A stretch of 64,000 nt of DNA from Ditylenchus dipsaci (lineage: Eukaryota > Nematoda > Chromadorea > Rhabditida > Anguinidae). This document shows, piece after piece, positions 55,906 through 64,000 of the stretch; position 1 is the stretch's first letter; each line of letters starts with the position of its first letter. The stretch covers positions 62,001 through 126,000 of the forward strand of contig SADC01000238.1 of the NCBI GenBank assembly GCA_004194705.1, read 5' to 3'. The translations under genes and the position numbers were made by a program. A model generated the notes under the pieces. That model saw only the letters and a program-made list of their open reading frames with translations. It was not told the origin of the DNA and ran no database searches.

Positions 55906-56169
55906 CCAAAAATATTCGCTCCTCGATGTGCAAAACCTGTCCCCCCCCCCTTTTTTTATTTTGACGTCAAATTTTTGACGTCAAAAACGTAATTTTGACG
56001 TAAATTATAGACGTCTACAGCAAAGTGACGGCACTAGATTGGAAAGTTTATAAGCCGTCGAAAACGAGTCCCTATCAATGAACTTTAAAAATAAGTTCCG
56101 AAAGTTCAGCGAAAAGATTAAATACCTGGCTTTCAAATAGGTGTTGTGTTGAAAAGAGTTGAAAAATCT
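55906..56169. other. Spacer
   Basis: A C-run at 55942, then 'ttgacgtcaaa' palindromic words at 55960-56015. No gene. Confidence 0.4.
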
Positions 56170-56990
56170 TTTAAAAGGAACTTTATATACGCATCGCCAA
56201 TTGTCGAAAGTTTAAGTCCCTCTGAGGGTGTTTTAATTTAATTTTTCGGTAAGTTAAATGACTTTCAAGTCCAAAAATCATCGAAAAATCGATTGCAAAT
56301 CTTTCCAGCACTGATTTGATGTCATAAACTGCCTGAATTTAGCGATTTTGAGCAAATGACCACCAAAATTAAAGGAAACCAGCCAAAATGATGCGTACTT
56401 AGACTAATATAGCCTGAGCCTCCACCAATTTTATTTATTTGTCCACGCGTTTAGTGAATTTCTAGAGTCAGAATTTCATGGGGAACAAGATAGAAATATT
56501 CACACACCAAAATCACTTCAGAAAAATCAGGTAGCGAGCGAAGGTTTGACCCGGGAAGAAATGAGTACTATTGAGGGGTTAGATTTCAGTATTATTTAGG
56601 AACTGACATTTTTCGCAATTTTTATTCACGTTATTTCATACAACCGTATGCTGAAAATGACGGCAAGAAGCAGGGCTACATTTTAAGTGTAAGGTTGCAA
56701 ATGAGTATGTAAATTAAAATTGTGAAAAAACGTCAGTTCCAAGATACTACCGAAAAGTACTGGAATAGACCTATTGAGGATTTCATCGAACTGGACATGG
56801 TTCAATGTTTTTTTATTTTCAGCTCTAACTTTATACTAACTTTCCATCTGTATGATGGCTCAAATGAAAGCCCAGAACCTTGACTGCATTTTGACACCAA
56901 ACTTGTAAATAAAGGGAGAAAAAACAGGGTTTGCAGCCAGCGATAGTCAAACCTGTGACCTAATGCGATGCGTATATAAAGTCCCCCCCC
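56170..56990 (+). repeat. Near-complete copy of the dispersed repeat
   Basis: Starts AACTTTATATACGCATCGCC and runs through 'ccagcactgatttgatgtcat', 'gtcagaatttcatggggaac' and the 'ccgtatgctgaaaatgacgg' tail to 'ccaaacttgtaaataaaggg'. An inverted head (ATGCGATGCGTATATAAAGT) at 56960-56985 shows head-to-tail symmetry, so the element is bounded by inverted ends. Confidence 0.6.
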
Positions 56991-57119
56991 CTTAATGGTC
57001 AACAATGGCTGTAACAGGTTATATCAGTGCTTACTCTAGCCGCCCTTTAACATTGTTTAAATATGTGCTCCTAAGTCCGCCTAATTCCCTGCTACGAAAT
57101 TCCCTAAAAAATATATAGA

Positions 57120-57480
57120 CAAGTAAAATTTGGTTATTCGAGCTCGACCCCGACCTGCCTATGTGAGCACTTTTTGTAGATCGACCTCGGCCACGACCTC
57201 GACTCGCCTATGTGAGCACGGGGTAAAATCCACCGAGATTTTACAAAATGGATGGAAATTAAGGTGCATTGACGTTATGTACCTTTCATTCTATTTTGTC
57301 TCAAATATCTTTTTTTACAAAACCTCTTAAAAAAGCACCCAAACATTAGTCCGAGTCCCAGATTACCCCGGGAAAAGTGCTTAAGGCATTTATTAGTCCG
57401 TCCTAACATACGCTGGCCTACCCCTACGCCTAAGTCCTAAGCCTAAGACCTAAGTATTTAGAACAAAGGGTAGTTAGAGA
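57120..57480. repeat. CTCGACC-word block and CTGGCCTACC block
   Basis: 57140-57220 has GACCTGCCTATGTGAGCAC twice with CGACCTCGACT words, a partner of 50540-50860. 57385-57470 has GTCCGTCCTAACATACGCTG and 'gcctaagtcctaagcctaag', related to 6985-7130. Confidence 0.5.
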
Positions 57481-57727
57481 ATGGGACAAAAGGTACACAA
57501 CGTTGATACCCACGTTGAAACTCACATAATTCCAATCAAATTTCCGCAAAATTGGCGATTTTTAAAAGACGAGCTGCCAATGCCAAAAATAATCACTGTC
57601 TTGGGCCCGTTTCGTTTTTGCTCGCTTTCAACTCTCAAGTTGCAATTCTATTCGGCTCTCTGCTTAAAAAATCAACTCACTAACTGGAATTTCTCATAAA
57701 ATGTATGCACTTGTTTTTTTAGCTCTA

Positions 57728-58180
57728 CCCTGTTTCGTCCCAAATTGTTTCCACCAAAAATCGTTATACTCAAAAACGTTACATTTTTTATTAATTAGTT
57801 GCTACATATGGTTTTCTAACTAATTTTGTGGATATTCTTATTTACAAGTTTATACTTAAATTGATGCTAGAGAGCAGGGCTACATTTTGAGCATGAGGTT
57901 GTAAATGAGCATGAGGTTATAAATAAACCCCTAAAATTTCCGGAATCCTGGACTTTTTTGAGAACTTTTAGGGTTTTCAGCAAATATTGCAGACATGGTC
58001 ATGGTCATTACAATGCTCAAAATGTAGCTCTGCTCTCTAGCATCAATTTGAGTATAAACTCGTAAATGAGAATATCCACAAAATTAGTTAGAAAAATCAT
58101 ATGAAGCAAACTGATTAATTAAAATGTAACGTTTTTGGCTATAACGATTTTTGGCGGAAACAATTTGGGACGAAACAGGG
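57728..58180. mobile_element. Palindromic MITE with CCCTGTTTCGTCCC ends, TA-flanked
   Basis: The ends CCCTGTTTCGTCCCAAATTG are inverted and flanked by TA. The arms contain 'actaattttgtggatattct' and 'gagagcagggctacattttgag', the latter also in the dispersed repeat tail. Tc1/mariner-style. Confidence 0.8.
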
Positions 58181-58211
58181 TAGAGCCGTCTTTTTCGTTA
58201 TGACAATAGCA

Positions 58212-58464
58212 TACCGTATTTCCTCTAATTGTCGCCCTCCTCTAATTGCCACCCCCCCCTAACTTCAAGTGGTCTGAAATTTCTGTTTTCATTTACTGTT
58301 TGAGCTGTCTAAAAAGTGCCTGCGAGGGATTTCAAAAATCTAACAGGCACTTTTTACACAGCTCAAATAGTAAATTAAAACACGAGTTTTGAACCACTTG
58401 AAGTTTGAAAAAATTGCATGCTTCTAATTGCCGCCCCGGGGCGGCAATTAGAGGAAATACGGTA
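58212..58464. mobile_element. TACCGTATTT-type MITE with AATTGTCGCC word
   Basis: TACCGTATTTCCTCTAATTG then TCGCCCTCC and 'aattgccacccccc' on the left; GCGGCAATTAGAGGAAATAC on the right. Inner arms 'aagtggtctgaaa' and 'aaaaagtgcctg' are inverted. It lies 130 bp upstream of the RPL26 start. Confidence 0.78.
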
Positions 58465-58593
58465 TCATGTCTAATTATCGTCAATATCCAAAAGTCGTAT
58501 TCAAGCTCCTAAATACTGTCAATCGCTTGTAACAATCAAATAAATTATTGTTCAAGTATTTTTTTCAGAGTATTTCCTGAAGCCTTTTGAAAA

Positions 58594-59236
58594 ATGAAGC
58601 TGAATCCCTTCGTCTCGTCGTCGGCTCGCAAGTCTCGCAAACGCCATTTCAACGCTCCGTCTCACATTAAGAGGAAGATCATGTCGGCCCCTCTCTCCAA
58701 GGATCTGCGCAACAAGCATGGAGTTCGCTCTGTTCCTATCCGGTTAGTTGCTTTATAGCTGTATCCTGGTTTGATCATATTATTTTACAGAATCGATGAT
58801 GAAGTCATTGTCACGCGTGGACATTTCAAGGGCAACACTGGTCGTGTGATGCGTGTCTACAGGTGATATCTTCTTTTAATAGCGGCATGAAGATTACTCT
58901 TTCTCTACTAAGGAATCTCTTGCTGGGCTAATTTTTGTGAAGGTGTAAGAGTGACGGATTTTTTTTTGGTTAACTCGCCCACAATTCAGTTGTTAGCCAG
59001 GCAATTTTAACTCTTATATTTCCAGAAAGAAGTTCGTCGTGCATGTTGACAAAATCACTCGTGAGAAGGCTAATGGAGCTACCGTGCATATTGGCATTGA
59101 TGCTTCGAACATCTCTATCACCAAGCTGAAGTTGGACAAGGACCGCCGTGGAATGCTTGAGCGCAAGGCTACTGGTCGTGCCCGAGTCACTGGAGTTCTC
59201 AAGGGAAAGCATACCGAAGAGACTATCGACGAATAA
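58594..59236 (+). CDS. rpl-26: Ribosomal protein L26 (uL24)
   Basis: A 60S subunit protein. Exons 58594-58742, 58791-58862 and 59026-59236 give 143 residues, the usual length. It reads [20 protein letters not shown], then [18 protein letters not shown], the KOW-like [18 protein letters not shown], then [13 protein letters not shown] and [18 protein letters not shown], ending with [11 protein letters not shown] and TAA. No frame break. Introns are 48 and 163 bp, with acceptors TTTTACAG and TTTCCAG. A TTTTTTTCAG acceptor sits 27 bp before the ATG, either a 5' UTR intron or a trans-splice site. Similarity is highest to nematode uL24 as I know it. Confidence 0.97.
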
Positions 59237-59635
59237 ACATTTCTTTATGTTCTATTTGTGCTTTGCTGTTACTTCTCTGATGTTGTTGAAAGGGATAAAT
59301 GAAATTTGTTTTGGGGTGATATTTTCCAGTTTAGACTTGTCACAGTAATCCCGCGCAACAATATCTCGTCGGTCAGGTACACAGACATTTCGTCCAGAAA
59401 CCGTTTCATACAAAACCATTTCATCCAAAGTCCGGTTTATGCATATAGCTCACTCTTGATATAATCAAAAACACGGGACAAACTTTAGGTGTGCCTATTT
59501 TGATGTTTTCGAAACAGGAAGTAAGACAAAAGAATTATATAATTAATTTCCGTCCCCAAACCATTCAGTCCACACTCAAACCTTGGCTATCCTGCACTCC
59601 AGTTATCCGGCACCCTCGGTTATCCTACACTTTAA
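59237..59635. other. RPL26 3' flank and spacer
   Basis: No further gene. 59370-59440 shows 'catttcgtccagaaaccgtttcat' short direct repeats; 59590-59630 has 'gttatccggcaccctcggttatcc', reminiscent of pogo-like words but without a tip. Confidence 0.4.
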
Positions 59636-59866
59636 AGGGCCATCCGTCTCCGACAACGGGTGTCCCCGCCAATTCAAATTTTTTTCTTTATCGTTGGATT
59701 TACGAACGAATTTTTCTACTTGGTTCTAACAAAACTTTACCTAAAATTAAATCCTAGGCCTTGTTTTGTTAGAAAGCAAGTTGAAAAATCCGTACAGAAG
59801 TTGAATGATTAGGAAAAAAAAATTTGAATTGGCGGGGGACAATTGAAAACAGGTGGCAATGGCCCT
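59636..59866. mobile_element. TTAA-flanked MITE with AGGGCCAT ends
   Basis: TTAA at 59632-59635 and 59867-59870. The ends AGGGCCATCCGTCTCC and, inverted, AGGGCCATTGCCACCTG; inner arms 'ccgccaattcaaattttttt' and 'ctaacaaaactttacctaaa' are inverted. Same family as 29335-29960. Confidence 0.7.
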
Positions 59867-59870
59867 TTAA

Positions 59871-60177
59871 GGGGCGTGCTCGACGCCGATGGAATATTTT
59901 GAGGCGGGCACCAGGTCAATTCAAACGAGAATTATTATAAATAAATTTTAGTCGAGTACACTGCGGGGAATAAGTAATCAAAAACAATTTCTTCATTCAA
60001 TAGCATTGGTGGCCTAGTGGATAGCGCCGGCGGACGGCGAAAGTTGGTCTCGGTTCGATTCCCACTGAAGGTACAATTTTTCCTCGACTTTTCCGAGATT
60101 TCGTCAAATTAATTCTCGTTTGAATTTCGCTGGTACCCGCCTTTCAAAATAATCCCATCGGAGACGAGCATGCCCCT
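59871..60177. mobile_element. TTAA-flanked element carrying a tRNA-like segment
   Basis: Shares its left TTAA with the preceding element. Ends GGGGCGTGCTCGACGCCGAT and, inverted, GGGGCATGCTCGTCTCCGAT. Inner arms 'gaattattctcg' type are inverted. The core (60004-60073) is tRNA-like. Confidence 0.7.
60004..60073 (+). ncRNA. tRNA-like sequence with A and B boxes
   Basis: A box TGGCCTAGTGGATAGCG and B box GGTTCGATTCC at tRNA spacing. The T stem pairs poorly and the variable part is unusual, so this is a tRNA-derived head rather than a functional tRNA. Confidence 0.5.
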
Positions 60178-60186
60178 TTAACCAAT

Positions 60187-60355
60187 GGTATGTTTTCGCC
60201 CGTTGCTTGTTTTCTCGAGCACTCTTGTTGTCTTGTCTAGCAAATTACCGCTCATTTTGTAGCTCATCTCACTGACTACAAAATGGGTGGTAATTTGACG
60301 GACAAGGTGGACGAAAAACTTGAGAAAAGAAGATATTCGTGAAAACGTGCCATTG
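60187..60355. repeat. Inverted-repeat element with CCAATGGYAYGTTTTC ends
   Basis: CCAATGGTATGTTTTCGCCC on the left, 'cgtgaaaacgtgccattgg' on the right; an inner pair 'ccgctcattttgtag'/'ctacaaaatgggtgg' forms the loop. Confidence 0.6.
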
Positions 60356-60649
60356 GCGAAGTAATATCACACTGCAAAAAGATGCTATCGAGTTTTGACT
60401 TTTTTAATTTTTGACTTTTTAATGCCCCTGCGGCGGGCCCCCGCTCGCGGCCACGCTGCTTGATGCACCGTATCTCAAAACTCTCTTTAACTCAAAAAAT
60501 CAAAATTTAAGTCAGAAAATTAAAGCTTTTTAAAGCACACTACCTCTTTCATATGATCAGCAAGAGCTACTATATAATTAAATAGGTCTAAATTAACTCA
60601 ATTACATTGGTAACTAACAAATTGGTTCGCCAAGCGTACTTTCCCCACT

Positions 60650-61345
60650 TTCCTGGCGCACCCACTTACTCACCACTTTCCAGCATGACTTCTCACTCTC
60701 CTGGCACGCTTGCCCATTTTTCTGACTCAGGAGCCCTTGACACCGGCGGAAACCCTCGCCTCTGTCAAGGCACAAATAAGATTACATAAATCACAAATAA
60801 GATAATTTTAACAGTTATCAACTATGGGTAGCGATGTCTGGAGATTAAGTAAGGGTACCCCCGCTCGCTCTCCGGATACTCTTACTTAATATCCAGACAT
60901 CGCTACCCACTCTTATGGTACACCTAAATACCCTCCTGGTACCCCTACTCACTCTCCTGGCACACTTACTCACTCTCCTGGTACCCCTACTCACTTCCAC
61001 GGTACCCCTACCAACTCTCCAGATACCCCACCCACTCTCCAGGAACACCTACCCGCTCTCCAGACACACTGACATACTCTTCAGGTACTCTCACTCACTC
61101 TCCAGACACCCCTATCCACTCTCCAGGCACCCCTAACCACTCTCCAGGCACCCCTACCCACTCTACAGGCAACACTACCAACTCTCCAGGTACCCCTACT
61201 AACTCTACAGGCACCCCTTCCCACTCTCCAGGTACCCCTACCCACTCTCCGGGTACCCATACTAACTCTTCAGGTACCCCTGCCCACTTTTCTGGTACCC
61301 CTACACACTCTCCTGCAGATCAATTTAAATTTTGGAAAATTTTTT
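60650..61345 (+). CDS. Region coding a GTPTHSP heptapeptide repeat (minisatellite)
   Basis: A 21-bp unit near GGTACCCCTACTCACTCTCC repeats about twenty times between 60915 and 61320, with outliers at 60650-60720 and 62625-62700. Translated in the frame that stays open, it gives GTPTHSP with substitutions (GTPTNSP, DTPIHSP, GTPSHSP). The unit length is a multiple of three and stops are rare in this frame. One base is missing near 61027, which splits the frame. It ends FKFWKIF and TGA (about 61345). Thr/Ser/Pro-rich repeats of this kind are typical of O-glycosylated, mucin-like extracellular proteins; that role is inferred and no start or signal peptide was identified. Confidence 0.45.
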
Positions 61346-61849
61346 GAAAGAAAAATTTTTTGGAAGAAGGTGATACAGTCAAATGAGATCACATTATGAA
61401 TCTCGGTCTAACCGACACATTGATGAGACTCAACTATGAACATACTCGAGTCTAAGCACTTCAATTATTTACCATTGTCAAAGTTTTCAGACTGGAGCAT
61501 GACTCGTACTTAAGTCAAGTAAAATGTAACATGCACAAAAAGCTTCATCCAAAAATTTAAGCCTAATCCAAATTGCCTGGATTCAAAAAAGTGGCGCTAG
61601 TAGCGAATACCCCCCCCCCAACAATTTTTTTTAAATCAGGTTTTAACCATTTCCAAGTAATTCTTATGCGCTGAAAACGATAAAAAAGGTGTTTTCGGGC
61701 ATTTTCTGACCTAAAAAGTTGATTTTTGGGAAAAATTTTTTTGACCAAAATTCGACTTTTTGCCTTGGGGGACCAAGGTAAACCACCTGAAAATGGTACC
61801 TAAAGTCCTAAAAAGATGGGATTTGAACATAGTTTTGTTAGCTGGGGCC
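61346..61849. other. Spacer, partly inverted at 62260-62460
   Basis: 61600-61780 ('aaaacgataaaaaaggtgttt', 'aaagtcgaattttgg') has its inverse at 62270-62430, so 61600-62450 is one large inverted-repeat element around the GC-rich block. Confidence 0.55.
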
Positions 61850-62260
61850 TACCGCATAAAGAAACTCTGGTATGCATGTTTTTTTCATGCATCCAGAGTC
61901 ACTTTCGAGTGATTTGTGTCTAAGCTATGTGGGTGTGCGCATCTCAACCCCAAGCAACCAAGCCCCCTGCGCCCCCGAAGGGGTGCAGGGGGCTTGGTTG
62001 GTCAAGAAAAAAAAAGAAAAAATTGGTCACAAAAAAAATATGATCAAGAGTCCTGCTCGGAATTATGTCTAAGGTATGTGGGTGTGCGCATCTCAACTTC
62101 AAGCCCCTAATCCCCCTGCGCCCCCGAAGGGGGTGCAGGGGCTTGAGAGTTAGAGATGCGCGCACTCACTTACCTTTGACATAATTCCGAGCAGGACTCT
62201 TGATCATAAAATGCATATGGAGACTCTTTTTGCCTAGCTCCAGTGACAAAACGAGGTAGA
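61850..62260. repeat. GC-rich hairpin segment, inverted copy at 15310-15600
   Basis: Two hairpins built on AAGCCCCCTGCGCCCCCGAA and its complement (61955-62000, 62102-62145). Flanking motifs 'ggcctaccgcataaa', 'gcatccagagtcactttcgag' and 'gtgtgcgcatctcaac' match 15400-15590 in opposite order. Confidence 0.7.
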
Positions 62261-62449
62261 ATACTTTGGTCCCCAAGGCAAAAAGTCGAATTTTGGTCAA
62301 AATTTTTTTTCCAAAAATCAACTTTTTAGGTCAGAAAATACCCATAAACACCTTTTTTATCGTTTTCAGTGCATAAGAATTACTTAGAAATGGTTAAAAC
62401 CTGATTTTGAAAAAAAATTGTTGGGGGGGAGGGGGGTGGAGTATTTGCT

Positions 62450-63590
62450 ACTAGGGTCAAAATATGAAAAGGGACAAGTGCTCAAGAGGATGAGGTATAA
62501 ATAAATAAATTCACAGAAGACCGTAGCTTGAAATAGAAAAATAATTAGTACAACGACAAATCCTTATTCCAATTTGCATTAACATTTAATTTACCTGCAG
62601 ATGAATTTACTTTCAGATCAATTTACTGCAGGTACCCTTACATGCTCTCCAGGTACCTCTTAAAGCTCTCCAGCTACTTTTACCCCCACTACAGGTAGCC
62701 CTACACGCTCTCTTATCCGACTTACTTGCTTTTTTAACAAATCTAATAGACAAAAATAAAACACAAATGAAAAACGGCTCAAAAACAGTATTTAAAACTT
62801 TCCCCTCAAGACAAAAAAACAAAAAATTCAAAAAAGACCCAAATTCAACATCCCTCTGAATGACAACCTCCATACTCGAGTACAGATCCCCTATTTAAAG
62901 TCGTCATTTCTTGCCGATCTTTTTTTTTAAACAAAGCTGAGATTCAGGGCTACAAAATGCACCGCGCACCTTGACCGTATCACGATTTAACTCTGAGATT
63001 TTGACTCCAGAACGAAAAAAACGACAATTTGCTTTATAAAACCTAAATATTAAAACTAAAAAAATCTCAAAACCAAAATCTGAATCAACCATTCTAATCC
63101 TGAGATTCCAAGCTTCAATTTAAAAAAAATTGACCAAATAACCAGACAAAAACACTCCAAAACACCAAAAACATCAATTGTCCACAAACAAAACAGCTCT
63201 AATACTACTATGTAGAATATTTACGCTGTACAAGATTTATTAAAAGTAAAAATACCATCCGAACGCAAATTTACTATTGTCAAACCATTTTTAGAATGAT
63301 CGAATCAGTAGGAAACAATTTGACATTATACACCAAAAGAATTCTTTTCAAATTCTGAGTTAACTGCGTTACAGAATTTCAAAAAAATTGGCTTACAAAA
63401 AAAGTTATGCGCTTTCGATGTGTTCTAAAATTATTGGACCACCAGCACGAACATGTCCCACAAAAACATTTATTTTATGGGCATATCTCTTCCATAAAAC
63501 TTTGAGAACACATCAAACCATCTGAATCAGAGTAACAGTAAAACAGAATATTATGTTTTTAGAACTTGTTTCTCATGCCGCGATATCCTT
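62450..63590. other. Spacer upstream of the right-edge gene's 3' end
   Basis: 62625-62700 holds two to three degenerate 21-bp units of the GTPTHSP minisatellite. The rest (62720-63590) is AT-rich and is probably the 3' flank of the minus-strand gene. No further gene is visible. Confidence 0.4.
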
Positions 63591-64000
63591 CTAGAACAGG
63601 CCGTCGTCATCATTAAAAAGAGAATCGTCACTCCTGTATCCAAGCTCCTCTTCTAGATCTGTAGGTTTCTTCGCATTATTCAACTGTCTTTTGTCGATAA
63701 AATTGTCGGACGGTGGCGTTATCTGCATAGGTTTGAATGGATTCCTAGAAAAATTGTAATTAGATTTAAAATAAAAGAAAAAAACTACCATTGCTTTTTG
63801 CTAGATGGATCCTCCTTTGGCTCATTGTCTTTCACCGTCTCTGAGGTCTTCCTGATTTTTGATAAGGGTGTAGAACTCGCCTCATCTGAAGTCTCTTGCC
63901 ACGAATTTGGCTGTAGGATTTCCTGTCATTTGACATGACCTTACTTGCTGGAGTCTGATCCAAACCTGCAAGGAGTTTTATCATTTTTATACACTCACGT
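63591..64000 (-). CDS. 3' end of a minus-strand gene, unrecognised (partial)
   Basis: Last exon 63744-63591: NPFKPMQITPPSDNFIDKRQ, then KKPTDLEEELGYRSDDSLFN and DDDGLF with TAG. A 44-bp intron (63788-63745, acceptor TTTTCTAG) joins it to an exon from 63789 upwards: NSWQETSDEASSTPLSK, then KDNEPKEDPSSKKQW. Further upstream near 63930 the frame changes (QTPASKVMSNDRK), either a tiny intron or a base error. The product is hydrophilic and acidic, probably disordered at its C-terminus. The gene continues past the window edge. Confidence 0.55.

Overview
The window is AT-rich metazoan DNA, most likely from a nematode. Two ribosomal protein genes can be read almost end to end and resemble nematode orthologues: RPS7 (minus, 13471-14180) and RPL26 (plus, 58594-59236). 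Their introns, like those of most other genes here, are often only 45-60 bp and end in TTTCAG-like acceptors. Splice-acceptor-like sites also lie just before the start codons of RPL26, the I29-domain gene and the F-box gene, which would suit trans-splicing (inference).

Other genes: a multi-exon membrane protein with an acidic tail (1711-5806); an F-box gene whose exons (8993-9375 and 17256-18381) appear to enclose RPS7; an unrecognised four-exon gene (21063-22470); a stand-alone cathepsin-propeptide (I29) inhibitor (27481-28336); a two-exon small protein (51563-52154); a GTPTHSP heptapeptide-repeat region (60650-61345); and the 3' end of a minus-strand gene leaving the right edge (63591-64000). 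Pieces of a prolyl-oligopeptidase-like gene, in order on the minus strand, are spread over 46.0-31.7 kb with stops and a missing catalytic serine; I call it a pseudogene broken up by transposons.

Most of the remaining sequence is transposon-derived. At 34529-38018 lies a Mutator-like element with a FLYWCH/MULE transposase and a Ulp1-type cysteine protease, bounded by inverted arrays of a 15-bp tandem repeat and a near-perfect 9-bp target duplication. At 38891-41217 lies an internally deleted hAT element with an exact 8-bp target duplication. At least thirteen further elements have 8-bp duplications (exact or nearly so), and many are filled with their own private short palindromic word. Three further families are modular: a TACCGTATTT-tipped family, a pogo/Tigger-like CAGTCGACTCTCG family, and a palindrome with a constant 'GTAGCCCTG...CTAGTTTCT' centre but different arms. 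Several are nested.

A 2.2-kb block (46.8-49.0 kb) is a degenerate higher-order repeat carrying seven exact copies of a GGCGCAGATTCGCC hairpin. Single-base frame breaks occur in several otherwise well-preserved coding regions, including RPS7, so some may be consensus errors in the assembly rather than biology.
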